Assembly: GCF_007754155.1 (NCBI RefSeq)
Contig: NZ_CP037423.1
Coordinates: 3,906,001-3,970,000 of the forward strand
DNA length: 64,000 nt
Origin: Stieleria neptunia
GTDB lineage: Bacteria > Planctomycetota > Planctomycetia > Pirellulales > Pirellulaceae
Direction of reading: 5' to 3'
Both the position numbers and the translations under genes were made by a program. The notes under the pieces were generated by a model. That model saw nothing but the letters and a program-made list of their open reading frames with translations, was not told where the DNA came from and searched no databases. Shown here piece after piece: positions 56,789-64,000 of this stretch (position 1 is its first letter; each line of letters begins with the position of its first letter).

Positions 56789-58708
56789 TTAGTTGGCGAA
56801 GCGGTAAATGCATTCGCCGCGAGGGCTCTCGGTGAAGTAATAGATTTCACCGTTTTGATCTTCGCCGAAACCAAGCACCTGGACGCCTTCGGGAATCACT
56901 TGCTCGTTGGCGGTCGCGCGTTTGGTTTCCGGGTCGAAGGACAAGGCCCAGACCACGCCGGTGACGTAGTCGGCGTAGAGGTACTTGCCGTTGAGCTCGG
57001 GAAGGCGTGCGTTGCGATACACACGGCCGCCGGTGATCGAACGGCCGATGCGGTGATCGTATTGCCAGACCGGATCGATCGGGTCACTGACGCCGGCGAC
57101 CGGGGGGCGGTTGCCGAAGCTGTTGGTGCCTTCCCGATTGCTCCAGCCATAGTTGCCGCCCTTGGTGACGACGTTGACTTCTTCCCAAAGTTCTTGTCCG
57201 ACGTCGCCCATCCACAGGTCGCCCGTTTGGCGGTCGAAGGCCAGACGCCAGGGATTGCGAATCCCGAAGGCGTAGATTTCGGGATGGGCGTCCGGCGTTT
57301 TGACGAACGGGTTGTCGCTGGGGATGCCGTAGCCTTTGTCACCCGAAGGGTTGTCGACGTCGATTCGCAGGATCGACCCGAGCAGTTTTGACAGGTCTTG
57401 GCCGGCCGCTTTGGGGTCGTTGCGATCGCCACCGTCGCCGAGCCCGATGTACAAGTACCCGTCGGGGCCGAACTCCATGCTGCCGCCGTTGTGATTCTTG
57501 TACGGCTGGGCGATCTCCATCACCATCCGTTCGGTCGCGGCATCGGCCTTGTTCGGGTTGTCCTTGGACATGGTGAACTCGCTGACGACGGATCGATCGT
57601 TATCGGCATCGGAGTAGTAAACGTAGAACTTTTGGTTGTTCTTGAAATCGGGGTGCATCGCCAAGCCGAGCAGACCTTGTTCGTTGCCGCCACTGTTTTT
57701 CCAATCGGCGACTTCGCTGCGCATGTCGAGCACCCGATGTGACTTGACGGTTTGGGGATCGTTTTGGAACGCCCAGATCTCGCCGTACTGCGACGCGATG
57801 AACACGCGGTTGCTGTCGTCACGCGGATAGGTCAGTTCCAGAATCCGCAGCGAGCGGATCTTGCCGTCGTCATCCACCGCTTCCCATTGGTCCAGTTTCA
57901 GATTGGGGAACGCGAGTTCGCTCTTCAATTCAAGCTTTCCGTCGATCGGTTGCGGCACGCTGCCGTCGTCGTTGATGCGACGAACCTTGATGTTGCGGTA
58001 CGCGACCTTGTCACCATGATCTTGCAAGCAGATGTGTCCCTTGCCGGCTTTACCGAACGCCGGGAACTTGGCGAACTTGCTTTGCGAGACGCGTCGGTTC
58101 CAGTCGTTGTTCCCGATTTTGAAGGTGTAGTATCGCACGCCGTTCAGGCAGACCTCGCAGCCTTGGGGGGCGATCCTCAGGTAGATTTGATTCCACTGGC
58201 CGGCCGGTCGCGAGGAGTCGACGGGCGTCTGGTCGGCAGCCCAACGCGGCGGCGTGGGCTTATACAACTGATACAGCCAACCCGCCTTCTGTGGGTCGTG
58301 GCCGTCGACGTTGTCTTGGATCTGGATTTCCGGTCCGCTGTGCCACGGTTTGGCGTTGTCTTCGGTGACATGAAACATCAGCCCGCTGTTGCCTTCGGGG
58401 CTGATTTTGTAATCGATCAGCAGTTCAAAGGCGTCGTACTTTTCTTTGCTGATGATGTCGCCGGCACCTTTTTCGGCGCGGACCAGCGTTCCATCGACGA
58501 CTTTCCAGCCCTCGCCGAGCGTGTCCTTTTGGTAGTTGCGCCAGGCGTCGGCGGACTTTCCATCAAACAGCAGTTTCCAGCCGCTGCGTTTTTCGGCCTC
58601 GCTCAGCTGATTCGCACCGGTCTGCGCAAACGCGGAACTGGGGACGCCGACCATGCAGGTCACGGCAAAGGCGGCGGCGCATTTGCCGACAAGTTTCAGA
58701 AGGATCAT
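56789..58708 (-). CDS. DUF1080 domain fused to PQQ-type sugar dehydrogenase
   Basis: 639 residues from the ATG at 58708. Signal peptide (ILLKLVGKCAAAFAVTCMVG, cleavage near SAFA). The first domain (about 35-235) is DUF1080, a 3-keto-disaccharide-hydrolase/LamG-like sandwich: GWKLLFDGKSADAWRNYQKD, DAFELLIDYKISPEGNSGLM, PEIQIQDNVDGHDPQKAGWL, YRNIKVRRI. The second (about 265-639) is a six-bladed propeller of the soluble aldose sugar dehydrogenase family (YliI/GdhB-like): RVFIASQYGEIWAF, NEQGLLGLAMHPDFKNNQKF, NHNGGSMEFGPDGYLYIGLG, AFGIRNPWRLAFDRQTGDLW, NYGWSNREG. It probably binds and oxidises sugars in the periplasm. An alternative upstream frame adds 55 residues with no homology. Confidence 0.88.
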   Translation of the reverse strand: MILLKLVGKCAAAFAVTCMVGVPSSAFAQTGANQLSEAEKRSGWKLLFDGKSADAWRNYQKDTLGEGWKVVDGTLVRAEKGAGDIISKEKYDAFELLIDYKISPEGNSGLMFHVTEDNAKPWHSGPEIQIQDNVDGHDPQKAGWLYQLYKPTPPRWAADQTPVDSSRPAGQWNQIYLRIAPQGCEVCLNGVRYYTFKIGNNDWNRRVSQSKFAKFPAFGKAGKGHICLQDHGDKVAYRNIKVRRINDDGSVPQPIDGKLELKSELAFPNLKLDQWEAVDDDGKIRSLRILELTYPRDDSNRVFIASQYGEIWAFQNDPQTVKSHRVLDMRSEVADWKNSGGNEQGLLGLAMHPDFKNNQKFYVYYSDADNDRSVVSEFTMSKDNPNKADAATERMVMEIAQPYKNHNGGSMEFGPDGYLYIGLGDGGDRNDPKAAGQDLSKLLGSILRIDVDNPSGDKGYGIPSDNPFVKTPDAHPEIYAFGIRNPWRLAFDRQTGDLWMGDVGQELWEEVNVVTKGGNYGWSNREGTNSFGNRPPVAGVSDPIDPVWQYDHRIGRSITGGRVYRNARLPELNGKYLYADYVTGVVWALSFDPETKRATANEQVIPEGVQVLGFGEDQNGEIYYFTESPRGECIYRFAN

Positions 58709-58845
58709 GCAAAGATACCGAACAGGGGTAAAAGGGCAGGGGAGAGCAGGAAGGCGACCGCCAGCGAGGGTTGGGCCGAATCGATTCGCGGCGACCATTA
58801 TTTCCCGAAAGCAGACCGCCAACAACAACCGAGTCTGTGAATTTG

Positions 58846-60210
58846 TCAACTCTCTCGCGGCCAGCGCGCCCATTGACGGGTCACCGAAACGATCGCGTCG
58901 CCGACTTTTTCCAGTTCATCCGAGGAAATCACCAGCGGCGGTGTCGTGTAGATGCAGTCGCCGAAGGGGCGAATCAAGACGCCCTGGCGGATAAACATGT
59001 CCCGCAGTCGGTCGACGTGATCGAGCGAATCGACCTGAACGACACCGATCGCACCCTTGACGCGGACGTCGACGACCCGGTCGATTTGGCGACAGGGCGC
59101 CAACAATTCGCTCAGTCCCGCTTCGATCGTTCGCGCCTGGTCCAGCCTCGGCTCTCGCTGAAATAGATCCAGCGACGCCCCCGCGGCGGCACAGGCCAGG
59201 GGGTTGGCCATGAAGGTCGGCCCATGCATCAACGCTTTGGACGCGTCGTCCGACCAGAACGCATCAAACACCCGATCGGTTGCCACCGTCGCCGCCATCC
59301 CGATCATGCCGGCCGTGAGTGCTTTGCCCAGGCAGATCAGGTCCGGAACGATGTCGGCCTGTTCGATCGCGAACAGGGTTCCGGTGCGTCCGAATCCGGT
59401 CGCCAATTCGTCGGCGATCAGCAACACATCATTGTCGCGACAGCATTGGGCGATCGAACTCAGTACCTCGGGTGAGTGAAAGCGCATTCCGCCGGCGCCT
59501 TGCACCAGGGGTTCGATGAATACCCCCGCCAGGCGGTCGCGATGCTGCTCGAGCAGAGATTGGAATCGTTGCATCGAATCATCGTCGCGGGGGATGTCGA
59601 CGTTAAATTGTTGCAGCAACGCGCCTTCAAAATGCGCGTGCATGCTGCGCTCGGGATCACACAACGACATCGCGCCGGTGGTGTCGCCGTGGTAGGCATT
59701 GGCGAATGACAAGAAACGGGTGCGGCCCCGCTGGCCACGATTGCGATGGAACTGGATCGCGATCTTCATCGCAACTTCGACCGCGACGGATCCGGAATCA
59801 CAAAAGAAGACGCGGTTCAGGTCACCGGGCAGCAGCGCGGCCAGACGGCGGGCGAGCATCAACGCCGGTTCGTGGTTGATCCCGCCGAACATCACGTGCG
59901 GCATGGTGTCAAGTTGTCGATGCATCGCATCGACGACGTGCGGGTGGTTGTATCCGTGACAGGCCGACCACCAAGACGCCAGCCCATCGATCAATCGTCG
60001 CCCATCGCTCAAGTGCAAGTAGACGCCTTCGGTCCGCTCAACCGCCAGCGGCATTGGTGCCGTCTTCATTTGGCAATACGGCATCCACAGATGTTCGTAT
60101 CCCTGTCGTTGCCAATCGGGAACGTTGGAAACGTCGGGTGCAGCATCGGTTTTCAAAGACGGCGGGGGGGCGATGTCGGGACCTGTCAGGCAAATGGGCG
60201 ATGAAGACAC
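58846..60210 (-). CDS. bioA: Adenosylmethionine-8-amino-7-oxononanoate aminotransferase
   Basis: 454 residues from a GTG at 60210. Biotin pathway step: SAM-dependent amination of KAPA to DAPA, PLP enzyme of class III. Landmarks: EHLWMPYCQMKTAP (about 39-52), GLASWWSACHGYNHPHVVDA (SWW is typical for BioA), VFFCDSGSVAVEVAMKIAIQ, SFANAYHGDTTGAMSLCDPE, VLLIADELATGFGRTGTLFA (Asp binding PLP), DLICLGKALTAGMIGM with the Schiff-base Lys, and HGPTFMANPLACAAAGASLD. No bioB, bioD or bioF in the window. No strong Shine-Dalgarno at the GTG; an ATG at residue 43 is too far in. Confidence 0.93.
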   Translation of the reverse strand: MSSSPICLTGPDIAPPPSLKTDAAPDVSNVPDWQRQGYEHLWMPYCQMKTAPMPLAVERTEGVYLHLSDGRRLIDGLASWWSACHGYNHPHVVDAMHRQLDTMPHVMFGGINHEPALMLARRLAALLPGDLNRVFFCDSGSVAVEVAMKIAIQFHRNRGQRGRTRFLSFANAYHGDTTGAMSLCDPERSMHAHFEGALLQQFNVDIPRDDDSMQRFQSLLEQHRDRLAGVFIEPLVQGAGGMRFHSPEVLSSIAQCCRDNDVLLIADELATGFGRTGTLFAIEQADIVPDLICLGKALTAGMIGMAATVATDRVFDAFWSDDASKALMHGPTFMANPLACAAAGASLDLFQREPRLDQARTIEAGLSELLAPCRQIDRVVDVRVKGAIGVVQVDSLDHVDRLRDMFIRQGVLIRPFGDCIYTTPPLVISSDELEKVGDAIVSVTRQWARWPRES

Positions 60211-60228
60211 GGCGCCGGGAACGCTAAC

Positions 60229-63200
60229 CTATCCTTCGAGCCTATCATCGTCGTCGTCGTCGGACAAGAAGTCGCTGGCGATGGCGGCGTCGACCGATTC
60301 CGCTTCGGCGTTGGATCCACCGCCTACGGCTGCTTCGTCGCGGCTGAACAGTCGTGCCAGATCATTGATGACGTGTAACGCGTCTCGGGCGGAGATCAGA
60401 CCGTCGGCATTGGTGTCCAGGCGTCGCATCGAGCGCAATCGCTGCTCACCGTCCTCGCCTTCGACCTGCGACGACAGCGTGGGAAGTTCGTTCACCAACA
60501 TGCTGCCGTAGACGCCCAAGAAATTGATGATCCGCAGGGCGTCTGTCGGCGTCACCGCGCCGCTGGCGTCGGTGTCGGTCGGTGCGATCCCATCGATGGC
60601 GAACGTCAATGAGCCGAAGTCGACTTCCAGCGGGGAGACTTCGTCGTTCCTGCCACGCAGCAGCAATTCCGCGCCGCGTGATTCGGCCGGATCCAGTCGC
60701 AGGGTGACTTCACCACCGGCGATCGCGCGGACCCCGATTCGAACCACGCCTTGAACATCACTGCCGGGATGCTCGATCAAGGCTTCCAAGGCGGCGAATT
60801 CGTCGATGCCCTCCGCGGTGATCGGTTCGCCGAAATCGTCGAACTGACCCAGCAAAATCAGCTCGCCGGTCAATTCCAATTGGTTCATCGGTAGGGGCAG
60901 ATCGAAGGCGACGGCGAACACCCCGAAGCCCGATTCGCGGAGGTCCTGCGCGGTGACTTGGATGTAGAACTCGTCGCCCGATTGAATCGCTTCGACGGCG
61001 TTTCCTGCGGCGTCCACCGCTTGCAAACGCAACTCCATCACGCGCTGCAGCGGTTGACTGCTGAGCCGGACCACGTCGCTTTCAAAGTTTGCCGCGTAGC
61101 GATAAAGCTCGTCGCCCACGCGGACGTCGACGATGACGCCGAACTGTCCGCCCAGCGGGTTTTCGGTCCCGGCGGCGAGATCGCTGGGCAGATCGCTGGG
61201 CATAGGCAGATCGGTGAATCGACGCACGGCGCCGATTTGAAGCTCGGACGCCTCGATGCCCAATTCCTCGGCGGCTCGGGCAACGACACGTTCGACGGCT
61301 TGCCCGACGTCGTCGTCGTCAAAGCGGAACAGTGTCAACGTGACCGCCGCCGACGTCCGTTGGGAACCTTGTTGCACGACGTAGCGGAATTCGAACGTCC
61401 CCTCGGTCCCCAACGCCTCGTCGGTCAGTCGCAGCACGTCGCCTCCCGTCGCGATCACAACTCCGGCGGGGGCGTCGACCAATTCCACGATCTGGGCGTT
61501 TCCCAGAAAGCCGAGAATCTGGTCGTTTTCCAACACGTTCAAGTAGCGATCGCGAGAATCGGAGTTGCGTCGAAAGACATCGTCGACCGCCGTGGGGGCG
61601 GGAAGCGGATCGCCGAGCGGTGTGACAATCGGGGCGTCGATGCTGTCCCAGCGATACTCGATCAATTGATCGATCTGACGCAGCAGCAAACGGTTTTCAT
61701 CGGCGTCGATCTCGACGACGTGGTCCAAGTCGATCGTCGCCTGTTGGTCGAACGATCCGGATCCATCGATGCTGACGATGACAAGTTGTTCCGCTTCTTG
61801 CGGCGCCAAGAACGGTCCCAGTCCGATCAAGGTGGGACGCGAAGACGCGGGGGTGAAAACCGCCAACGCCGCATGATCCGGCACGGTTTGCGCGACGACC
61901 GAGTGGTCGTCCAGGGACAGCGTCAGCAATTCGACTTCACGCTGCGAGAACTGTTCCGCGGGATCGGCGCTGTGGGTGTAGGAACGACGCACGATCGCAA
62001 ACGTCTCGGGCGAGAGTTCCGTGACGCTGGTGATTCCCGGATACGTTTGGTCGGGGATGCCGGGCAATTCGATTCGCGTGACGCGGTTTTCGGCGTCGAC
62101 ATCAATCGACTGATCCATGTCGACGACGATCAGTGCGTTTCGTCCGTCGGCGATGACCAATGCCCGCTCACCGATGTCTGCAATCGTTTGTCGGTTGCGG
62201 GTCGCCAGGTCAACGGATTGGAAAAGTTTCGGCTGGTCTTCGGACAGGTCGATCAGCGCGACGCTGAATCCGGCTTGGGGGCCATCGACGACGGCCGGAA
62301 ACACGACGTCGTGCTGGCCAAAGACGACCGCGGTCAATCCGTCTGCGGAGATTTCCGTTTGGAGATTAAAATCAGTCGACAACTCCAACGACGCAATCCT
62401 CTCAATGTCATCTCCCACGATTCGGTAACGCACCAGATGATGAGTGATCTGCGTCGGCGCGATCCACGTTGTTTCGCCCGATGACGATCGTTCGACATCG
62501 GTTTCGCTGCTGCCGGTTTGCTCGACGACCAGGATGTCATCGCCGACGACCATCTCGTCCAGAACTGCATTGGGTAGCTCGCCGCTGGCAATTCGAGCAA
62601 GTGAACTTCCGCTGGCGTCGAACACCGTGACGGTGTGTGTGAACGACGGCGGCGTGTCAAATTGTGGCGTGAATGGGGGCGGTTGGAAGGCGGAGACGAA
62701 CAAACGATCGTCACGTCGCGCGACGGTTGAGAATTGCCCGTCGAGCCGGATGGTGTTTCGATCCGCCAAATCATTGCGGGCCATGGTCCACACGACAGTT
62801 TCCGCGCCAACGGTGCCGGATGGAACGCGGCTGGTCGATGAACCGACGACGATCACCAACTGGTCGGTCAGCAACACCTCGCGGGGCGCCAGCGGCAATT
62901 CAATCGAAGCGGATTCTTCCAGGCTTCCGTCGTCCTGGCGATCAAACAGGTGCAGCGTCGCCGGTGGCAGTTCGATTGAGTCATTCGAGACGCTGGCGAA
63001 CAAATTGGTGCGAACGGCGGCCACCAAACCCCCGTCTTCCTCCAGCAGATCCGCGCCGCCCGATGGAAGGATCAAGGGGGCATCGATCCCTGCGACGGGC
63101 AACAGCGGGGCGGGCAAGAACTGCGGCGGGGACGAAGGGGCGAATCCGATACCCCCGAGGGGGGCGTTTCGGAAAACCTGAACCACGTCGCCGGCGGGGG

Positions 63201-63309
63201 GGGGAACGTCGTCGCTGATTCGCTCGATCGGATCGTTTGCCAAACAGACGTCGCCGGCGAGCAACTGGCGGCTTTCCAGAGGTTCAACGAAGGAGCTTCG
63301 CGATTTCAT
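60229..63309 (-). CDS. Secreted surface protein: beta-propeller, dockerin repeats
   Basis: 1026 residues. The N-terminus MKSRSSFVEPLESRQLLAGD is the planctomycete export-associated (L)EPLESRQLLA motif in place of a normal signal peptide. Residues about 70-530 match the secreted C-terminal beta-propeller (Beta_propel) type: blades such as VLLTDQLVIVVGSST, TVARRDDRLFVSAFQPP, VVGDDILVVEQTGSSETD and EIDADENRLLLRQIDQLI. A VLENDQ-type linker region follows (about 575). The C-terminus has two dockerin-like calcium repeats, DTDASGAVTPTDALRIINFL (about 908) and LDTNADGLISARDALHVIND (about 965), then an Asp-rich tail. Dockerins normally bind cohesins; none is seen here. Probably a cell-surface or matrix protein. 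Lies 18 bp before bioA on the same strand. Confidence 0.85.
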   Translation of the reverse strand: MKSRSSFVEPLESRQLLAGDVCLANDPIERISDDVPPPAGDVVQVFRNAPLGGIGFAPSSPPQFLPAPLLPVAGIDAPLILPSGGADLLEEDGGLVAAVRTNLFASVSNDSIELPPATLHLFDRQDDGSLEESASIELPLAPREVLLTDQLVIVVGSSTSRVPSGTVGAETVVWTMARNDLADRNTIRLDGQFSTVARRDDRLFVSAFQPPPFTPQFDTPPSFTHTVTVFDASGSSLARIASGELPNAVLDEMVVGDDILVVEQTGSSETDVERSSSGETTWIAPTQITHHLVRYRIVGDDIERIASLELSTDFNLQTEISADGLTAVVFGQHDVVFPAVVDGPQAGFSVALIDLSEDQPKLFQSVDLATRNRQTIADIGERALVIADGRNALIVVDMDQSIDVDAENRVTRIELPGIPDQTYPGITSVTELSPETFAIVRRSYTHSADPAEQFSQREVELLTLSLDDHSVVAQTVPDHAALAVFTPASSRPTLIGLGPFLAPQEAEQLVIVSIDGSGSFDQQATIDLDHVVEIDADENRLLLRQIDQLIEYRWDSIDAPIVTPLGDPLPAPTAVDDVFRRNSDSRDRYLNVLENDQILGFLGNAQIVELVDAPAGVVIATGGDVLRLTDEALGTEGTFEFRYVVQQGSQRTSAAVTLTLFRFDDDDVGQAVERVVARAAEELGIEASELQIGAVRRFTDLPMPSDLPSDLAAGTENPLGGQFGVIVDVRVGDELYRYAANFESDVVRLSSQPLQRVMELRLQAVDAAGNAVEAIQSGDEFYIQVTAQDLRESGFGVFAVAFDLPLPMNQLELTGELILLGQFDDFGEPITAEGIDEFAALEALIEHPGSDVQGVVRIGVRAIAGGEVTLRLDPAESRGAELLLRGRNDEVSPLEVDFGSLTFAIDGIAPTDTDASGAVTPTDALRIINFLGVYGSMLVNELPTLSSQVEGEDGEQRLRSMRRLDTNADGLISARDALHVINDLARLFSRDEAAVGGGSNAEAESVDAAIASDFLSDDDDDDRLEG

Positions 63310-63426
63310 GGCGGAATCCGACGGAAACGGACTTTCGAGGGGGCTGAGAGTGTTCAGATGAGAGGAAGCGGCAAATGGTTCCGCCGGAATACTCTAATCA
63401 AATGCGGCCCGATCCACCGCCGAATG

Positions 63427-64000
63427 TCACTCGCTAAGCCCCAAAATCAGCGTCGGTGGATCCAGCTGATCGCTTTCCTTGGATCCGAAGCTCAACTGTT
63501 CGTTACCCGAGGATCCGGTCACGATCAGGGTGACGGAGCGATGACCGGCCTCGGCGACGAATTTGGCCAGCAAGTCGCTGGAAATCGATAGCGACGTGTC
63601 CTCCGGGCGGATCGTTTTTTCGGCCAGCAGGGGGATCGTTTCCAGATCTTGAGATGAAAACGAATTGTTCCAGACGATCTTCATTTCCGGCCACACGTCG
63701 CTGATTTCATTGCTGAAACCGTAGACCCGAACGGTCGCGTCCGCTTTGCGTTCGGCCGAGGTCGGGCTGAGCTGTAATTCCGCAGTCACGACGGGAAGCG
63801 GCTCGGGTTCTTTGGCCTTGCCACGGTTGCGATTGACCGGCTGCCCCCCTCCCTGGTTCCCACGAAGCGACAGGATCGGGAATCTCATGTAGGTGTGTTC
63901 GACCTGGATGTTGCGTCGAGTTTCGATCGACAACACGGGTTTTTCCCCGAGTGGATCGTTGAATCCGCCGCCGCGTTTGACTGTGGCGTCGGCCCCACCC
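63427..64000 (-). CDS. C-terminus of a protein ending in a DNRLRE/CBM96-like domain
   Basis: The frame is open from the right window edge to a stop at 63427 (about 191 residues seen), so the start is outside. The visible part begins ADATVKRGGGFNDPLGEKPV, then LSIETRRNIQVEHTYMRFPI, which matches the start of the DNRLRE (CBM96-like) carbohydrate-binding sandwich (ADATVRGG ... L.V......R..YLRFDL). The end contains LQLSPTSAERKADATVRVYG, VWNNSFSSQDLETIPLLAEK and FVAEAGHRSVTLIVTGSSGN, also typical of that domain. A GTG at 63936 in the same frame is not a true start, because the domain runs upstream of it. The gene is upstream of the dockerin protein gene (117-bp gap). Confidence 0.72.
   Translation of the reverse strand, partial: GGADATVKRGGGFNDPLGEKPVLSIETRRNIQVEHTYMRFPILSLRGNQGGGQPVNRNRGKAKEPEPLPVVTAELQLSPTSAERKADATVRVYGFSNEISDVWPEMKIVWNNSFSSQDLETIPLLAEKTIRPEDTSLSISSDLLAKFVAEAGHRSVTLIVTGSSGNEQLSFGSKESDQLDPPTLILGLSE

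Overview
The window looks like a chromosomal segment of a planctomycete of the Pirellulaceae type (Rhodopirellula, Rubripirellula, Stieleria and relatives). The evidence is the pair of PSCyt1/DUF1549/DUF1553 proteins each followed by a DUF1501 protein, a giant surface protein starting with an LEPLESRQLLAGD-type N-terminus and ending in dockerin repeats, a DUF1080 plus sugar-dehydrogenase fusion, a MoxR/DUF58/VWA cluster, GC-rich DNA with long antisense shadow frames, and housekeeping genes (infC, rpoB, rpoC) detached from their usual ribosomal-protein neighbours. No rRNA, tRNA or CRISPR array was found.

Layout. 1-4.6 kb (minus strand): a partial unrecognised protein with a weak BshC-like motif, a family 2 glycosyltransferase, a NIF3-family protein, infC and an S4-domain protein. 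4.6-8.0 kb: a 1134-residue membrane-anchored coiled-coil protein. 8.3-10.7 kb (plus): a Met-rich outer-membrane protein and a tRNA-dihydrouridine synthase. 10.7-12.0 kb: a translationally coupled ECF sigma factor and RskA-type anti-sigma factor. 12.5-18.5 kb: a secreted DUF2092-like protein, a double-VWA membrane protein, a Wza-like export lipoprotein and a small lipoprotein. 18.8-22.9 kb: a MoxR - DUF58 - BatA/VWA operon. 23.2-25.6 kb: a thioredoxin-like/CxxCH/PDZ protein and a serine/threonine dehydratase-like PLP enzyme. 25.6-29.7 kb: an accessory stretch with a CxxCH protein and a REP-associated (RAYT-like) HUH transposase, surrounded on both sides by clusters of the hairpin repeat GGGGACAGACCCC, including an exact nine-unit 21-bp tandem array. 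29.7-31.7 kb: two hypothetical proteins. 31.9-35.6 kb (minus): a dipeptidase - MFS transporter - D-threonine-aldolase-like operon, probably for uptake and breakdown of D-amino-acid-containing peptides. 36.3-40.8 kb: first PSCyt/DUF1501 pair. 41-51.2 kb: a membrane protein, then rpoB and rpoC. 51.4-56.7 kb: a YbhN-like membrane protein and the second PSCyt/DUF1501 pair. 56.8-64 kb (minus): DUF1080-sugar dehydrogenase, bioA, the dockerin surface protein and the C-terminus of a protein ending in a DNRLRE/CBM96-like domain.

The most unusual signal is in the intergenic DNA. At least five palindromic repeat families are present in 64 kb: (A/B) a composite MITE-like element with terminal inverted repeats CGCTGTGAAGCATTT, (C) a long hairpin built on AGGCTTCCAGCCTGTC, (D) a 26-bp-arm palindrome containing GGGGTCAGGTACC, (E) the GGGGACAGACCCC arrays around the RAYT, and (F) a GTTGGTGT inverted repeat. 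Some copies abut stop codons or promoters, and one element has expanded into four exact 43-bp tandem units just upstream of a PSCyt gene.
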